From assembly GCA_964575345.1 (NCBI GenBank), contig CAZNQD010000007.1, forward strand, positions 4,302-68,301: a DNA stretch of 64,000 bases. The letters are read 5' to 3'. This stretch comes from UBA1402 sp964575345 (GTDB lineage Bacteria > Bacteroidota > Bacteroidia > Bacteroidales > UBA1402). A program made the translations under genes and the position numbers. The notes beneath the pieces are model-generated. The model did no database searches and had not been told where the DNA came from. It saw nothing but the letters and a program-made list of their open reading frames with translations. Below, one piece after another: positions 45,001 to 53,586 of this stretch (position 1 is its first letter; each line of letters begins with the position of its first letter).

Positions 45001-46502
45001 GAGCAGGATCGCTGGGCGCCCTGAGTCCGGTGTCAGACAACCTGAGTATTCAAAACGCCGCGATATTGAAAACCGCCGGCGACATGAGCATGGAAAGCCC
45101 GCTTTATCTCGGCGCGGATGGCGGTTGCCTGGACATTACCAATACCCTGACCATGAAAGGGGTCATTTCCGGCGGTACTTTGATTAAACAAGGCAATGGC
45201 ATCCTCGAAGTGACAGCCGTCAACAAACACAAAAAGACAATTCTGGAAAGCGGTACACTCAAGGTACTGGAAGAGCCCAATCTGGTAAACGGCTATTTTG
45301 GTGACACCCTGGTTTTGAAAGGCGGTGTAGTGATGTGCCTGGACAACAATAACTCCTACAGCAGAGCCGACTGGAACTTAGTCGTTCCTGAAGGCAAATC
45401 GGCCACCATCTACCTGGACGGACGCTGCGAATACCACGGATCCCTGAATGGCAGCGGCACCCTGACCCTGAGCGCACCCTATGTCAGGAGTTATCTCTGC
45501 GGCAATTGGTCTGATTTCGAAGGCCTGGTCAAAGCCACCACTGAAGCCAATTCCAACACCACTCCTTCTTTTGATTTCAAAAACACCTACGGTTTGCCCA
45601 AGGCTACGCTGAACGTAGCAGCCGGCACCATTGTTACCAGCCAAAGCGGAAGCTTTAAACTGGGAGCCGTCAGCGGTAACGGAACCCTGGGCGGTTCCAA
45701 CGCCTGGGAAATTGGTTACCTGAATACTACCAACAGCTTCGCCGGCACTATTACTTCTGCTTTGACCAAAGCAGGTACAGGCACCCTGCTTCTTTCCGGA
45801 GCCAACAACTATGCCGGAGACACCAATATCAACGCAGGCACTCTCAGGGTAAACAACGCCGGCGCCAGCGTCAGCGCCACCGGAACCGGCCGGCTGAACA
45901 TCAACAACGGAGGCACGCTCACCGGCATAGGTTTTATGGACAACAACATTGTATACATCTACTCCGGGGGGCTGTTTAAACCCGGAGCTTATTATCTGGG
46001 CGAGTTGACACTGGACGGATCTATTTATCAAAACATCGGAGGGGTACTGGAATACCGGTTCAACTCGGCCACCTCCTATTCGAGTATACAAGGCCTGAAC
46101 GTAATGACTCTGAAAGGTACGCTGCGCATACTGCTCAAAGAGGGCTACACCCCTGCTCTTGGTGACAGTTTTGAGCTTTGGTCCTGCAAAACTTTCAGCA
46201 GCAGTATTCCCGAACTGGAGTTGCCCGAATTGCCGTCCAACCTGGCCTGGGACATCAGCGAACTGTTCAGCAACAGCGGCAAAATCAGTGTAAGCGATGC
46301 CAACGGCCTGCGTCTCAACAGCTGGGACGAAGTACTCAGCATACAGGTTGTCAGCATCAACGGACTCACTATTGCCAGCTTCGAAAGTAAGGCTACGGAA
46401 TGGGAAAAGGGTATCAGAGAACTGAACCTGGCCAAAGGCATTTACCTGATCAAAATCCAAAGCGGCAGAAACAGCAGGATCATCAAGCACTACCAGCCTT
46501 AA
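42090..46502 (+). CDS. Giant PL11 rhamnogalacturonan lyase with autotransporter-type repeats and a T9SS tail
   Basis: 1470 residues from a GTG start. After a signal peptide (LFLCLSIATVLFSYGQ), residues 20 to about 612 match PL11 rhamnogalacturonan lyases: RLMENLDRGLVAVQVPNGVFVSWRIMGQEW, LNDATAADLDGDGQYEIIVKRI, and HNYTIADVDGDGRDEIVYG. Then comes a long beta-rich part with passenger-associated repeats, for example LIKEGQGTLSLLNTNPYTG (about 935), LIKQGNGILEVTAVN (about 1030), and LTKAGTGTLLLSGANNYAGDT (about 1223). The last 75 residues resemble a T9SS sorting domain (VVSINGLTIASFES...LAKGIYLIKIQSGR). PL11 enzymes usually end after the catalytic part. It probably attacks RG-I at the cell surface. 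Confidence 0.88.
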   Translation: MKKRVLFLCLSIATVLFSYGQRLMENLDRGLVAVQVPNGVFVSWRIMGQEWNNTQYNIYRNGVKLNAEPLSVSNFLDQGGSSASSYTISLVKEGVESPEPANCLVWNKQYLEIPVRKITKNGIDYSSLYELNDATAADLDGDGQYEIIVKRINSDFSVANDSAFSYFEAYKLDGTLLWAINIGPNLLSSGHVETNIAAFDWDEDGKAEVIMRAADGTIDGKGNVIGSPTANYRSYVNQSANMQFMKEGPEFLCLFDGETGELLDKVDYIARGDVNDWGDGYGHRANKFFFGAPYLDGRHPSILTTRGIYTRIVMRAYDVVDKKLQKRWLSDFDTNNSLWSAYAYQGNHNYTIADVDGDGRDEIVYGSMTVDDNGRGLYSTGYGHGDAMHVSDFDPYHQGLEIFACLEASPHWGAAFRDGATTETFIKYVRGSDCGRCMAANVTDDYPGAELWADGKMWSATTRELIGSSGGTQNFAIYWDGDLLRESFDYTNVNDVTGGYGYGTPAVFKYNKGSVSNIFTATGTATNNYTKGNPCLQADLFGDWREEMVLRSTDNNYLRIYTSVAPSPWPIYTLMHDYQYRQAICWQMCGYNQPPHTGFFLGAGEGITSPPPPWISNGKTEIDGFIDSTHQGQELLLANTSGAEVELGIVVSPASLQVNSPGDFRLYGAGQLQGPMSLHKQGSGSLTIEEAQTYIGNTEVWDGLLTLKGSLTGPLLLHRFAELNAYSPLEGGLQMEYGAVLRPGGPDKQNALRLKSIKMDKGAVVEFNLSDADFACDTLLIQENPELSDGAVFRFVKPTETYKPLPGNYLLAVWEGASSAELSKITIEGLPGIACSLLFQNDSLFLHIDEQRPAQSVVWHGKNSGIWNLNDVRNFLIGQDTVEFVTNDTVIFDESSDSREVNITEEVIPSEVRIQGGLNYVLTGRGGIGGNASLIKEGQGTLSLLNTNPYTGKTLIKEGTVEVSSLATSQGAGSLGALSPVSDNLSIQNAAILKTAGDMSMESPLYLGADGGCLDITNTLTMKGVISGGTLIKQGNGILEVTAVNKHKKTILESGTLKVLEEPNLVNGYFGDTLVLKGGVVMCLDNNNSYSRADWNLVVPEGKSATIYLDGRCEYHGSLNGSGTLTLSAPYVRSYLCGNWSDFEGLVKATTEANSNTTPSFDFKNTYGLPKATLNVAAGTIVTSQSGSFKLGAVSGNGTLGGSNAWEIGYLNTTNSFAGTITSALTKAGTGTLLLSGANNYAGDTNINAGTLRVNNAGASVSATGTGRLNINNGGTLTGIGFMDNNIVYIYSGGLFKPGAYYLGELTLDGSIYQNIGGVLEYRFNSATSYSSIQGLNVMTLKGTLRILLKEGYTPALGDSFELWSCKTFSSSIPELELPELPSNLAWDISELFSNSGKISVSDANGLRLNSWDEVLSIQVVSINGLTIASFESKATEWEKGIRELNLAKGIYLIKIQSGRNSRIIKHYQP

Positions 46503-46517
46503 GCCTGCTTAAGTTTT
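46498..46517. terminator. Possible weak bidirectional terminator between PL11 and cls
   Basis: CTTAAG-CCTG-CTTAAG followed by TTTT lies right at the PL11 stop and 2 bases into the cls end. The AT-rich 6-bp stem is weak; the call is a suggestion only. Confidence 0.3.
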
Positions 46518-47934
46518 AAAGCAAGGGAGCAAACAAACGCATAAAAGACTCCGCAAAGCGTTTTAACCCGGAACGTTTTTTCCATCGTTCCAGGTTAACT
46601 ATTTCACAATCGTGCTGATAATTAAGAAATATCTCCTGAGCCCTGGCAGCGGCAGAACGGCCGTAAATAAAGGCTTGCACTTCGAGGTTGTCTTCGAAAC
46701 TACGGATATCGCTGTTGGCAGAGCCCATAATACTCAATTCCCCGTCGACCACCGTCATTTTGGAGTGCAGAAAGCCCCCGGTGTAGAAATAAACCCTGAC
46801 CCCTTGCTCCAGCATCTCACGGACATAGGAACGCGAAGCCATTTGCACCAGAGGCAGATCGGAACGTTTTGAAATCATCAGACGTACGTCCAGGCCCCGG
46901 ATGGCTGCGGCCTGCAGGGCATCTGCCAGCGATTCCGGGGGAATAAAATAGGGAGTCTGTACGTAAATGTATTTTTCGGCACTGTAAAAGGCCTGAATCA
47001 TGACATGCAAGATTTCGGGTTCGAGGCTGCCAGGCCCGCTGGCCACAACCTGCAGAGCGTTGTCGCCACAGGAAGCCGGCGAGGGAAAATAGTCGTCCTC
47101 CCACAAGGCATCGCCCGACAAACGCTGCCAGTTGGACAAAAAGACCGATTGCAACTGCAACACTCCCGGGCCGGCAATCCGGCAATGGGTATCGGCCCAG
47201 CGGCCCCAGCTGAAGCCGTTCACGTAGCGGTCGCTGATATTCATTCCGCCAATGTATCCGATATGGCCGTCAATGATGATTAATTTGCGGTGATCGCGGT
47301 AATAAAGGCGGGCCGTCAATGGCAGTAAGCGGACTTTGGAAAAGGCACGCAGTTGTATGCCACTATCTGCCAGCTCTTTGAAGTAGCCTTTTTTTGTTCT
47401 CCAGCAGCCCCAGTCGTCGTAAATGATTCTGACCTCTACCCCACTGCCAGATTTACGTATGAGTAAATCCTTGAGAGCGTCGCCCCAGAGGCCGTTCTCG
47501 AGTGCGTAATATTCCAGGTGAATAAAACGGCTTGCCCCTTCCATATCGGCCAGCATTTGTTGGTATTTATCGGCGGCAAGGGTAAAGAACTTCAGGTCGT
47601 TGCCGCCCATCAGTGGAGCGTTTTGGATGTTTTTGAGCAATTTTACCGGATTGACAAAAGCCTGAGGATACTCCTGTTCATCCAGCACCCGGCTCTTGAT
47701 CAGAAAAGCCTGATCTTTGCCTCTGTACTTTTTTCTTCTATAGGCATACTTCTTGGTAAGATCCTGTCCTATAAAGAAATAAGCGATCAGACCCAGCAAG
47801 GGCAGAAAAACCAGCATAAGTATCCAGGCCACACTTTTGAGTGGATTGCGGTTTTCGGAAATGATCACCAGTACCACGCCCAGCACCATAAGTCCCACCA
47901 GGGCATATACAATCTGCTGAATGATTTCGCTCAC
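46516..47934 (-). CDS. cls: Cardiolipin synthase
   Basis: 472 residues. Two N-terminal transmembrane helices (IVYALVGLMVLGVVLVIISE and VAWILMLVFLPLLGLIAYFFIG) and two phospholipase-D motifs: HRKLIIIDGHIGYIGGMNIS and HSKMTVVDGELSIMGSANSD, both intact HxKxxxxD. The enzyme condenses two phosphatidylglycerols. It is housekeeping, sits minus-strand within the pectin locus and converges with PL11, separating the locus into two halves. No obvious role in pectin use. Confidence 0.95.
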   Translation of the reverse strand: MSEIIQQIVYALVGLMVLGVVLVIISENRNPLKSVAWILMLVFLPLLGLIAYFFIGQDLTKKYAYRRKKYRGKDQAFLIKSRVLDEQEYPQAFVNPVKLLKNIQNAPLMGGNDLKFFTLAADKYQQMLADMEGASRFIHLEYYALENGLWGDALKDLLIRKSGSGVEVRIIYDDWGCWRTKKGYFKELADSGIQLRAFSKVRLLPLTARLYYRDHRKLIIIDGHIGYIGGMNISDRYVNGFSWGRWADTHCRIAGPGVLQLQSVFLSNWQRLSGDALWEDDYFPSPASCGDNALQVVASGPGSLEPEILHVMIQAFYSAEKYIYVQTPYFIPPESLADALQAAAIRGLDVRLMISKRSDLPLVQMASRSYVREMLEQGVRVYFYTGGFLHSKMTVVDGELSIMGSANSDIRSFEDNLEVQAFIYGRSAAARAQEIFLNYQHDCEIVNLERWKKRSGLKRFAESFMRLFAPLL

Positions 47935-47985
47935 AACAAAATGTTATTTAAAAAATAAGTCGCCTGATACTATTGTTCTATACCA

Positions 47986-50295
47986 TTAAGGCATCACTTC
48001 CAGGCCTTCCCATTTCACCTTCCATTGGCCGTTGTCTGGAAAGCCCGGATTTTTGCCTTCGCAGCCGTCCCAGCCGGCACACATCATGGCCACGGCCGTG
48101 AGCAAGCCTCCGTTGCCGGGCAGATACACCCTCAGGCGGCCGTCCTGGTAATTGTGGCCGTTGACCAGATAAGTATTGGTGCGCCTGTCCATAAGCAAGG
48201 CATCTACAGCCTTTTCGGGCAGGCCGATACGGGCGGCACACATGGCCGTCATGGGGTAATCCCAACCCCAGGTTTTGCCCCAGTTCCAGTTGTCCCAGAT
48301 CCAGTTGAAGGTGTTGGTCATAATGTCCCTGCGCACCAGCCTGGACCCGGGCATCATTCCCAGAGCTCCCAGCACCGCCATGTGGTCGGAAGTGTAACGG
48401 GTGTCGAGGTAAGTGTCCAAAGCCGTTTCGGCGGCCAGATACAGCCCGTCTTTGTGCGCCAGGGGCGAAAGCTTGTCCAGCACAATCTCCCACTCCATAT
48501 TTTTAGGCAAACCTAAACGCAAACGCCATTGCTGAGCCACACTCAGCGCGTAATACCAGTAAGACAGTTCAAAGGGAGAATTGATGGTCTCCGAAGCCCG
48601 CAGGGTTTCCTGAGCCGGAATGGCTCCCTGCAGAATATAGCGGTCTTCCAGGCCGTCGTAATCGGCAAAGTCTGCCATAAATTCGGCTGTTTTGAACACC
48701 AGGTCGCTGTATTTAATCAGGACGGAAGTGTCCTTTTGATGACGGAACAGTAATTCGGCCATATAAATAATATGCGGTTGTTGCCAGATCAAAAAGGAGC
48801 CCACCTTCGAAGGAGCCTCCGTGGCCGAAGGATCGGTCATCTTCATCCATCGCACTCCCCTGAAGCCCTGGCGTTGGGCAATAGCAGCGGCATTTGCTGC
48901 CGCTGTATGGTACCAGCCCAGGCTGCGTTCCAGCAATTCGGGCCGTCCCCAAAGGGCAAAATGCACCCCGTGCCACCAATGCATTTCAAGGTGGAATTTG
49001 CCGTACCAGGTATTATAGGTAAGCCCGCTTTCCTGAGGCGGATTAACCCCGGCACATTGAATAGCCATCAAGTATTGCGAGAGCACCACCCGACGTTCCA
49101 ACTCCGGCGCCCGGGGGTCGGTACAGGCCGAAAAGTCGACGGCTCCTCCGCTGAGCCAGAATTGGTTCCAATAATCCGAGGACTTTTGAGCCACCTGCTC
49201 AAAGCCAAAATAATCAGGAAGTACTCCGGTTGCCAATTCTGTAGTAGCAGTCTCTGCGTTTTCTGCTGTTGCGGCAGGCTTAGCCTTTTCAGATTCCGGT
49301 GCTGCCAATGCGGCCGCTGATGTTTCCGTATTAAGTTCTGCACCGTCAATCTGCAACTTTTGGGCAATCTTCAGCCCCATGACAGAGGAATCGAGCAAGG
49401 GATGGTTGTTGAGAAAAAGACAGGTAAAACTCAGCTTCTCACCGGCGGGTTGCAGGTAGAAATGATGCGCCGCAGGGCCGGAGATAAATTCAGCCTGCTC
49501 CTCCCAACACAACAAGACATAATAGCTGTCGTCGTCCAGGCAACGTTCCAGCAGGACAGCTCCGGGCATTTGAACCAACACTTTGGTGCTGTGTTTGCCG
49601 GGGCTGTTCCAGTCGCAGGCATCGTCGCTGTGGTTTCCGCTGGGGTAAGGGAACGCCAGGCTCAACCGCAGGCCGCCGCTCAGGAACATGGACGATTCTA
49701 TGGAAGAACCCATCATGTCCATCTCCGGATGACAATACGATTGAGTGGCCACGCTGAATTCGCCGGCTTTGAACAGGGAATTTATCCTGCCGTTCCACAG
49801 ATCGAGCTCCTGGTTGATTTCGCTCAGGTCTTCGGGCTGCATAAGTTCTCCCTGAGGATTGCGCAATTCCAGGCCCACCACGCCCAGGTGCAGGCGATGG
49901 GGATTGATCCTGAAATAATCGGCAGCAGCCTGTGGACGGCCTTTTTCGTTGAACTGCACCGCGTACCATTCCTCTTTGCCTCTGAAATCGTAGGCCTTGA
50001 GCGTTTCTTCGAAACGATAGTTTTGTGTGTTGGGAAAACTGTGCCAGCCCCATTGAGACTGAGTGCCCAGAGGCACTCCTTTGCTGTATCGTCCGGGAAA
50101 AGTCTGGAGGCCGGTAATATCAACCGTAAAGGCGAAATTGCCGTTGCCCAGCGAGAGAGAGGCCAGGGAATCGAAGGCAGTCACCTGCACTTTGTTTCTG
50201 TCTACTAAGGCTTTACGATCAATGGGCTCTTGTCCTGCCTGTTGACAGGATATAAAAATGCCGAGCACCAGGGCGGTCAGTAAAAAGTTCTTCAT
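47986..50295 (-). CDS. Six-hairpin glycosidase-like lipoprotein of unknown substrate
   Basis: 769 residues, lipoprotein (LVLGIFISC). The C-terminal half is an (alpha/alpha)6 toroid of the clan that includes GH65 and GH95: NTWYGKFHLEMHWWHGVHFALWGRPELLERSLGWYH, GVRWMKMTDPS, NSPFELSYWYYALSVAQQW, and MTNTFNWIWDNWNWGKTWGWDYPMTAMCAARIG. The N-terminal half is a beta-sandwich. Between them is a low-complexity Ala/Thr/Glu stretch (about 318-355). The family is not assigned. Two bases in the window suggest it belongs to the pectin locus: its strand and its 80-bp distance from GH28. Which linkage it cuts cannot be told. Confidence 0.72.
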   Translation of the reverse strand: MKNFLLTALVLGIFISCQQAGQEPIDRKALVDRNKVQVTAFDSLASLSLGNGNFAFTVDITGLQTFPGRYSKGVPLGTQSQWGWHSFPNTQNYRFEETLKAYDFRGKEEWYAVQFNEKGRPQAAADYFRINPHRLHLGVVGLELRNPQGELMQPEDLSEINQELDLWNGRINSLFKAGEFSVATQSYCHPEMDMMGSSIESSMFLSGGLRLSLAFPYPSGNHSDDACDWNSPGKHSTKVLVQMPGAVLLERCLDDDSYYVLLCWEEQAEFISGPAAHHFYLQPAGEKLSFTCLFLNNHPLLDSSVMGLKIAQKLQIDGAELNTETSAAALAAPESEKAKPAATAENAETATTELATGVLPDYFGFEQVAQKSSDYWNQFWLSGGAVDFSACTDPRAPELERRVVLSQYLMAIQCAGVNPPQESGLTYNTWYGKFHLEMHWWHGVHFALWGRPELLERSLGWYHTAAANAAAIAQRQGFRGVRWMKMTDPSATEAPSKVGSFLIWQQPHIIYMAELLFRHQKDTSVLIKYSDLVFKTAEFMADFADYDGLEDRYILQGAIPAQETLRASETINSPFELSYWYYALSVAQQWRLRLGLPKNMEWEIVLDKLSPLAHKDGLYLAAETALDTYLDTRYTSDHMAVLGALGMMPGSRLVRRDIMTNTFNWIWDNWNWGKTWGWDYPMTAMCAARIGLPEKAVDALLMDRRTNTYLVNGHNYQDGRLRVYLPGNGGLLTAVAMMCAGWDGCEGKNPGFPDNGQWKVKWEGLEVMP

Positions 50296-50375
50296 GCTTG
50301 TTGCGGATTCATATCTGCGTTTATATAATTAAACAATGCCAATAAGCGGTACGTACGATCATGGCTGGTACAATC

Positions 50376-51818
50376 TTATTGCTGGTACAAGGGTACATTG
50401 ACCGTATGCTGAATATCTACCAATTCCCCTTTTTCTCCGCCTATCCACACCTTTTTCAGTTCCCAGTCTTTGGCCCAGTAAATACGGCCGGCACTGGTTC
50501 CGGTGATGTGTACGTTTTCCATATGGAACTGATCGATGGTCGATTTTTCGGCTCCTTCGCAGACGATAGCCACCGAGCAACTGTCGGCCCGGATGTCGGT
50601 AAAATAGACATTACGAAATTTGGGCATACCCAGTTCCGGGGGATCTACCGGAGTAAGCATCACCTTCCAGTGAGGGGGCACTTCGTTGATGTCGTAGGCC
50701 TCGGGCAGGCTGGAATAGCTGTAGCTGGGGTTCCAGTTGAGGTTGATCTGCAAAGGCTCTCTGAGGCCTTTCATTTTGATGTTGGCCAGGTAAATATTTT
50801 CGACCACGCCACCCCGGGTATAGGCCGACTTAAAGCGCAAACCTATCTTGGTGCCAATGGCTTCGAGGTTGTAGGCCACCACATGGCGGATACCGCCCGA
50901 GGTTTCGCTGCCGCAGGTAAAGAGGCCGTCGCCGTAGCGGGCAATACAATTGCGGATCACTACGTATTCGGTGGGACGGTTCACCCGCAGGCCGTCGGCA
51001 TCGCGGCCGGCTTTGAGGCAGAAATTGTCGTCGTTGCAACTGATGTCGCAATCCTCAATCAGCACCCGGTTGGATGAATCTATGTCTATGCCGTCGGTGC
51101 TTGGGCCTTTGCCGGCATTGTTGTTGTCGATGATCAGGTCTTTGATGGTCACCAGGGTAGAATACAAAATATGCACAGTCCAGAAACCGGCCTCGATGAA
51201 CTTGGTTTGGCTCAGCGTGACATTGCTGCAATTCTGCATAAGCAGCAATCGCGGCCTTTTGCAGTCGTAATCGACTATCCAGCGCAGGCCTTTGGGCACG
51301 TATTCGCGGCGCATTTCCCAGTAACTGTCCCAGAACACCTTGCCACGGCCGCTTACCAGGCCACGGCCCGAAACGGCCACGTTGTCCTGATCCATAGCGG
51401 TGATCAGCGCCGCCGGCCATTCCATTTCGATGCCGGCCACCCGGGTAAAAATCAGAGGATAATCCTGGATGTTTTCGCTGCCCAAAAGAGTAACCCCTTC
51501 GGGAATATTCAGATTGACGTTGCTTTTGAGAAAAATTGAACCCATGCAATAGGTGCCGGGCTCAAAACTGACCATGCCTCCGCCGGCTTCGGCACAGGCA
51601 TCGATGGCCTGCTGAATGGCCGCGGTACTGAGCTGCGCAGTATCGGCCACCGCACCGTAATCGTTGGCCATAAACTTTTTATCTGCAGGAGGTTGGGTCT
51701 GGGAACCACAGTCGGCTATCCAGGGGAAATCAGGGATACCATTTTGTAGTTGAGACGGCCCGCAAGCCGTCATTAAGAAGGCAATCAGGACCGGGCTGAT
51801 GGTTTTCAGTGTTTTCAT
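50376..51818 (-). CDS. GH28-family pectin hydrolase, lipoprotein
   Basis: About 480 residues from the ATG at 51818, with a lipobox (LIAFLMTAC). A right-handed beta-helix with GH28 catalytic residues: STDGID (Asp242), CNDDNFCLK (Asp263/Asp264), RFK (about 328-330). The usual GHG motif is replaced by GDG (Asp297, in RYGDGLFTCGSETSGG), so the His found in classical polygalacturonases is absent. The change fits the variants in RG-specific GH28 members, so substrate may be rhamnogalacturonan rather than plain polygalacturonan. The frame opens upstream at 51842 but gives an implausible N-terminus. It lies between the glycosidase-like gene and the double esterase on the minus strand. Confidence 0.85.
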   Translation of the reverse strand: MKTLKTISPVLIAFLMTACGPSQLQNGIPDFPWIADCGSQTQPPADKKFMANDYGAVADTAQLSTAAIQQAIDACAEAGGGMVSFEPGTYCMGSIFLKSNVNLNIPEGVTLLGSENIQDYPLIFTRVAGIEMEWPAALITAMDQDNVAVSGRGLVSGRGKVFWDSYWEMRREYVPKGLRWIVDYDCKRPRLLLMQNCSNVTLSQTKFIEAGFWTVHILYSTLVTIKDLIIDNNNAGKGPSTDGIDIDSSNRVLIEDCDISCNDDNFCLKAGRDADGLRVNRPTEYVVIRNCIARYGDGLFTCGSETSGGIRHVVAYNLEAIGTKIGLRFKSAYTRGGVVENIYLANIKMKGLREPLQINLNWNPSYSYSSLPEAYDINEVPPHWKVMLTPVDPPELGMPKFRNVYFTDIRADSCSVAIVCEGAEKSTIDQFHMENVHITGTSAGRIYWAKDWELKKVWIGGEKGELVDIQHTVNVPLYQQ

Positions 51819-51968
51819 AACTAAGGTCAATAGTAACGACAAAGATATCTATTCTCTGCTAAAGAACAAAAAACAGCCGGGTTAAATCAGTCGTGTTATA
51901 TCAACTGTATTCATTCAGCCGCAGCAGCGTTTCAATGATGAACTTCGCAGGCCCGGCAGTTTACAGTT

Positions 51969-52006
51969 AAAAAAGAAACAGTTGCCGGATACCCGACAAC
52001 TGTTTC
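51969..52006 (-). terminator. Rho-independent terminator after the double esterase
   Basis: On the minus strand a perfect 10-bp stem GAAACAGTTG / CAACTGTTTC with an inner part that can pair further, followed by six T residues. It lies 35 bases past the stop codon of the SGNH/alpha-beta hydrolase gene and 150 bases ahead of the GH28 gene, so GH28 has its own transcript start. Confidence 0.8.
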
Positions 52007-52041
52007 CGGCTTCGTGAGAAGCTATGAGATAATAACAAACC

Positions 52042-53430
52042 TTATTTATTGTGCTCCAAAATAAACTCCACTATTTCCGCAGGATCTTCCAGACTGTGGG
52101 GGTGATGGTCCTTGCCTCTTTTCAGGATTTGCTTTACTTCGAGGCCGGCTTTTTTGTAAGCCTGGTACAAATGAGCTCCGTTGTGCTGGTAAGGCACCAG
52201 TTTGTCTTTGGTGCCGGCCACCAGTATCAAAGGAATCTGCGTCGCGACTAAGGCCTCCAGGTTATCTACCGGATTGGCCGTAAATTGTTCAAGTTGATCT
52301 TCGCCCAGTTGCCATTTTTTCAGAAAGTCCTGTCGCTCGGGGCTTTGCTGGCCGGGCCAGCTGTAAACGTCACAAACGGGTGCATCCAGGTAAAGGCAAG
52401 CCACTTTGTTGGAATATTTCAGGGCCCAGTTGACGGCATACAGACCTCCGCGGCTGAAGCCTTCGAGCACGACCCGGGGCGACAAGGCGTAAAATTTGAC
52501 CATATATTTGTAGAACTCATCACCCGTCTTGAGCGAGGCGGGGTTGGCAAATTCGTTATCAAGCTCAAAATAAGCTACATGATACCCTTTTTCCAACAAG
52601 GCCAGGTCGACCGAAGGAAAAGCTCCGAAAAAAGCCGGCCGCCAGATCCAGGGCCTGCCCTGGGCAGCCTGTTTGGGCACTACCAGTGTGGCCTGTTTCT
52701 CTTTGAAATTGAAATCGTAGCGTTCGTAGCCCTGCCAGTCGGAACGAACACCGGGATAAGCCTGCGGACGGTAGTCGGCCGGCACTTCTTCGCCTTTGAG
52801 GGCACGGTAAATTTCCTTGGCCAGCATCAGGGCTCCCTCTTCGTTGGGATGGATGCCGTCGGCAAACAAACTGCCTTTACCGATAAAAGGCGTATAGAGG
52901 TCTATGGTGTTCAGGTCGTATTTTTGGGCCACCCTGCGAATATAGGGGATCACCTGGTCGCGGATAATCGTATCGTTGATGCCCCAGTCGTAGTGAAAGG
53001 CCGGCACAGGATAGCACAGCCAGATTTGCGGTTTTGAATCTAATTGGCTGAAGGCATTCACCATTTGTTCCAGATCATGCATAAATTCGTGGTGATGCAC
53101 CCAGTTGAAAGGTTTGGTATCGTTGGTACCCAGTTTAATGGTAACAATGTCGGGTTCAAAAGCCAGGGCGTCCTGAAACAACTGCTCCTTCATATAGGGA
53201 CGGTCGCCTTTGTTGAGCAGGGTACGGCCGCTGAATCCGTAATTACGCACTTCGTAAGCGGCTCCCAGCATCTGCCCCAGCAAACCCGGATAGCTGTCGC
53301 GCTGCATATTGGCAATGGCTGCCCCCTGGGTAATACTGTTGCCCACACAGGCCACTTTGATGGTTTTCTCTGCCTGCATGGCCAGACTTGTTCCCAACAA
53401 CAAGCACAAAACAAAAATTTTAGTTTTCAT
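52042..53430 (-). CDS. Two-domain esterase: SGNH hydrolase fused to an alpha/beta hydrolase
   Basis: 462 residues after a signal peptide (MKTKIFVLCLLLGTSLAMQA). Domain 1 (about 24-215) is an SGNH/GDSL esterase: Ser32 in VGNSITQG, Gly/Asn blocks including GTND (101-104), and DGIHPN with Asp191 and His194. Domain 2 (about 245-460) is an alpha/beta hydrolase: GFSRG (Ser326), Asp409 in GTKDKLVP and a His-rich end (KDHHPHSLED) supplying the third residue. Both catalytic sets look intact. In a pectin locus such a pair would remove acetyl (SGNH) and a second ester (acetyl, methyl or feruloyl); the assignment is inferred. Terminator at 51969-52006. Confidence 0.85.
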   Translation of the reverse strand: MKTKIFVLCLLLGTSLAMQAEKTIKVACVGNSITQGAAIANMQRDSYPGLLGQMLGAAYEVRNYGFSGRTLLNKGDRPYMKEQLFQDALAFEPDIVTIKLGTNDTKPFNWVHHHEFMHDLEQMVNAFSQLDSKPQIWLCYPVPAFHYDWGINDTIIRDQVIPYIRRVAQKYDLNTIDLYTPFIGKGSLFADGIHPNEEGALMLAKEIYRALKGEEVPADYRPQAYPGVRSDWQGYERYDFNFKEKQATLVVPKQAAQGRPWIWRPAFFGAFPSVDLALLEKGYHVAYFELDNEFANPASLKTGDEFYKYMVKFYALSPRVVLEGFSRGGLYAVNWALKYSNKVACLYLDAPVCDVYSWPGQQSPERQDFLKKWQLGEDQLEQFTANPVDNLEALVATQIPLILVAGTKDKLVPYQHNGAHLYQAYKKAGLEVKQILKRGKDHHPHSLEDPAEIVEFILEHNK

Positions 53431-53463
53431 TAGTATCCCTTATTAAATAGCATTTTCGGAGAG

Positions 53464-53471
53464 CAAAAGTA
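53464..53471 (-). promoter_or_regulatory. -7 element for the double esterase gene
   Basis: TACTTTTG on the minus strand fits TAnnTTTG, about 34 bases ahead of the start. No clear -33 TTG was found. Confidence 0.45.
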
Positions 53472-53502
53472 CAATTTAGCTGTTAATACACTAATAAAAA
53501 GT

Positions 53503-53533
53503 TTGCTTATTTAACTACTTGTACATACATTTG
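53503..53533 (+). promoter_or_regulatory. Promoter of the DUF4861 gene (TTG-N20-TACATTTG)
   Basis: TTG at 53503-53505 and TACATTTG at 53526-53533 with 20 bases between fit the Bacteroidota promoter. The ATG at 53587 follows after 53 bases. Confidence 0.6.
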
Positions 53534-53586
53534 CGTTTTAGTATTACACAAATCCCCTGATTTATTACACTTTAACATTCTGTATT

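Noticed and set aside
45378..46490. 370-residue open frame on the minus strand opposite PL11
   Set aside because: It shows no recognisable domains or start context, and PL11 repeats and T9SS tail on the other strand explain the composition.
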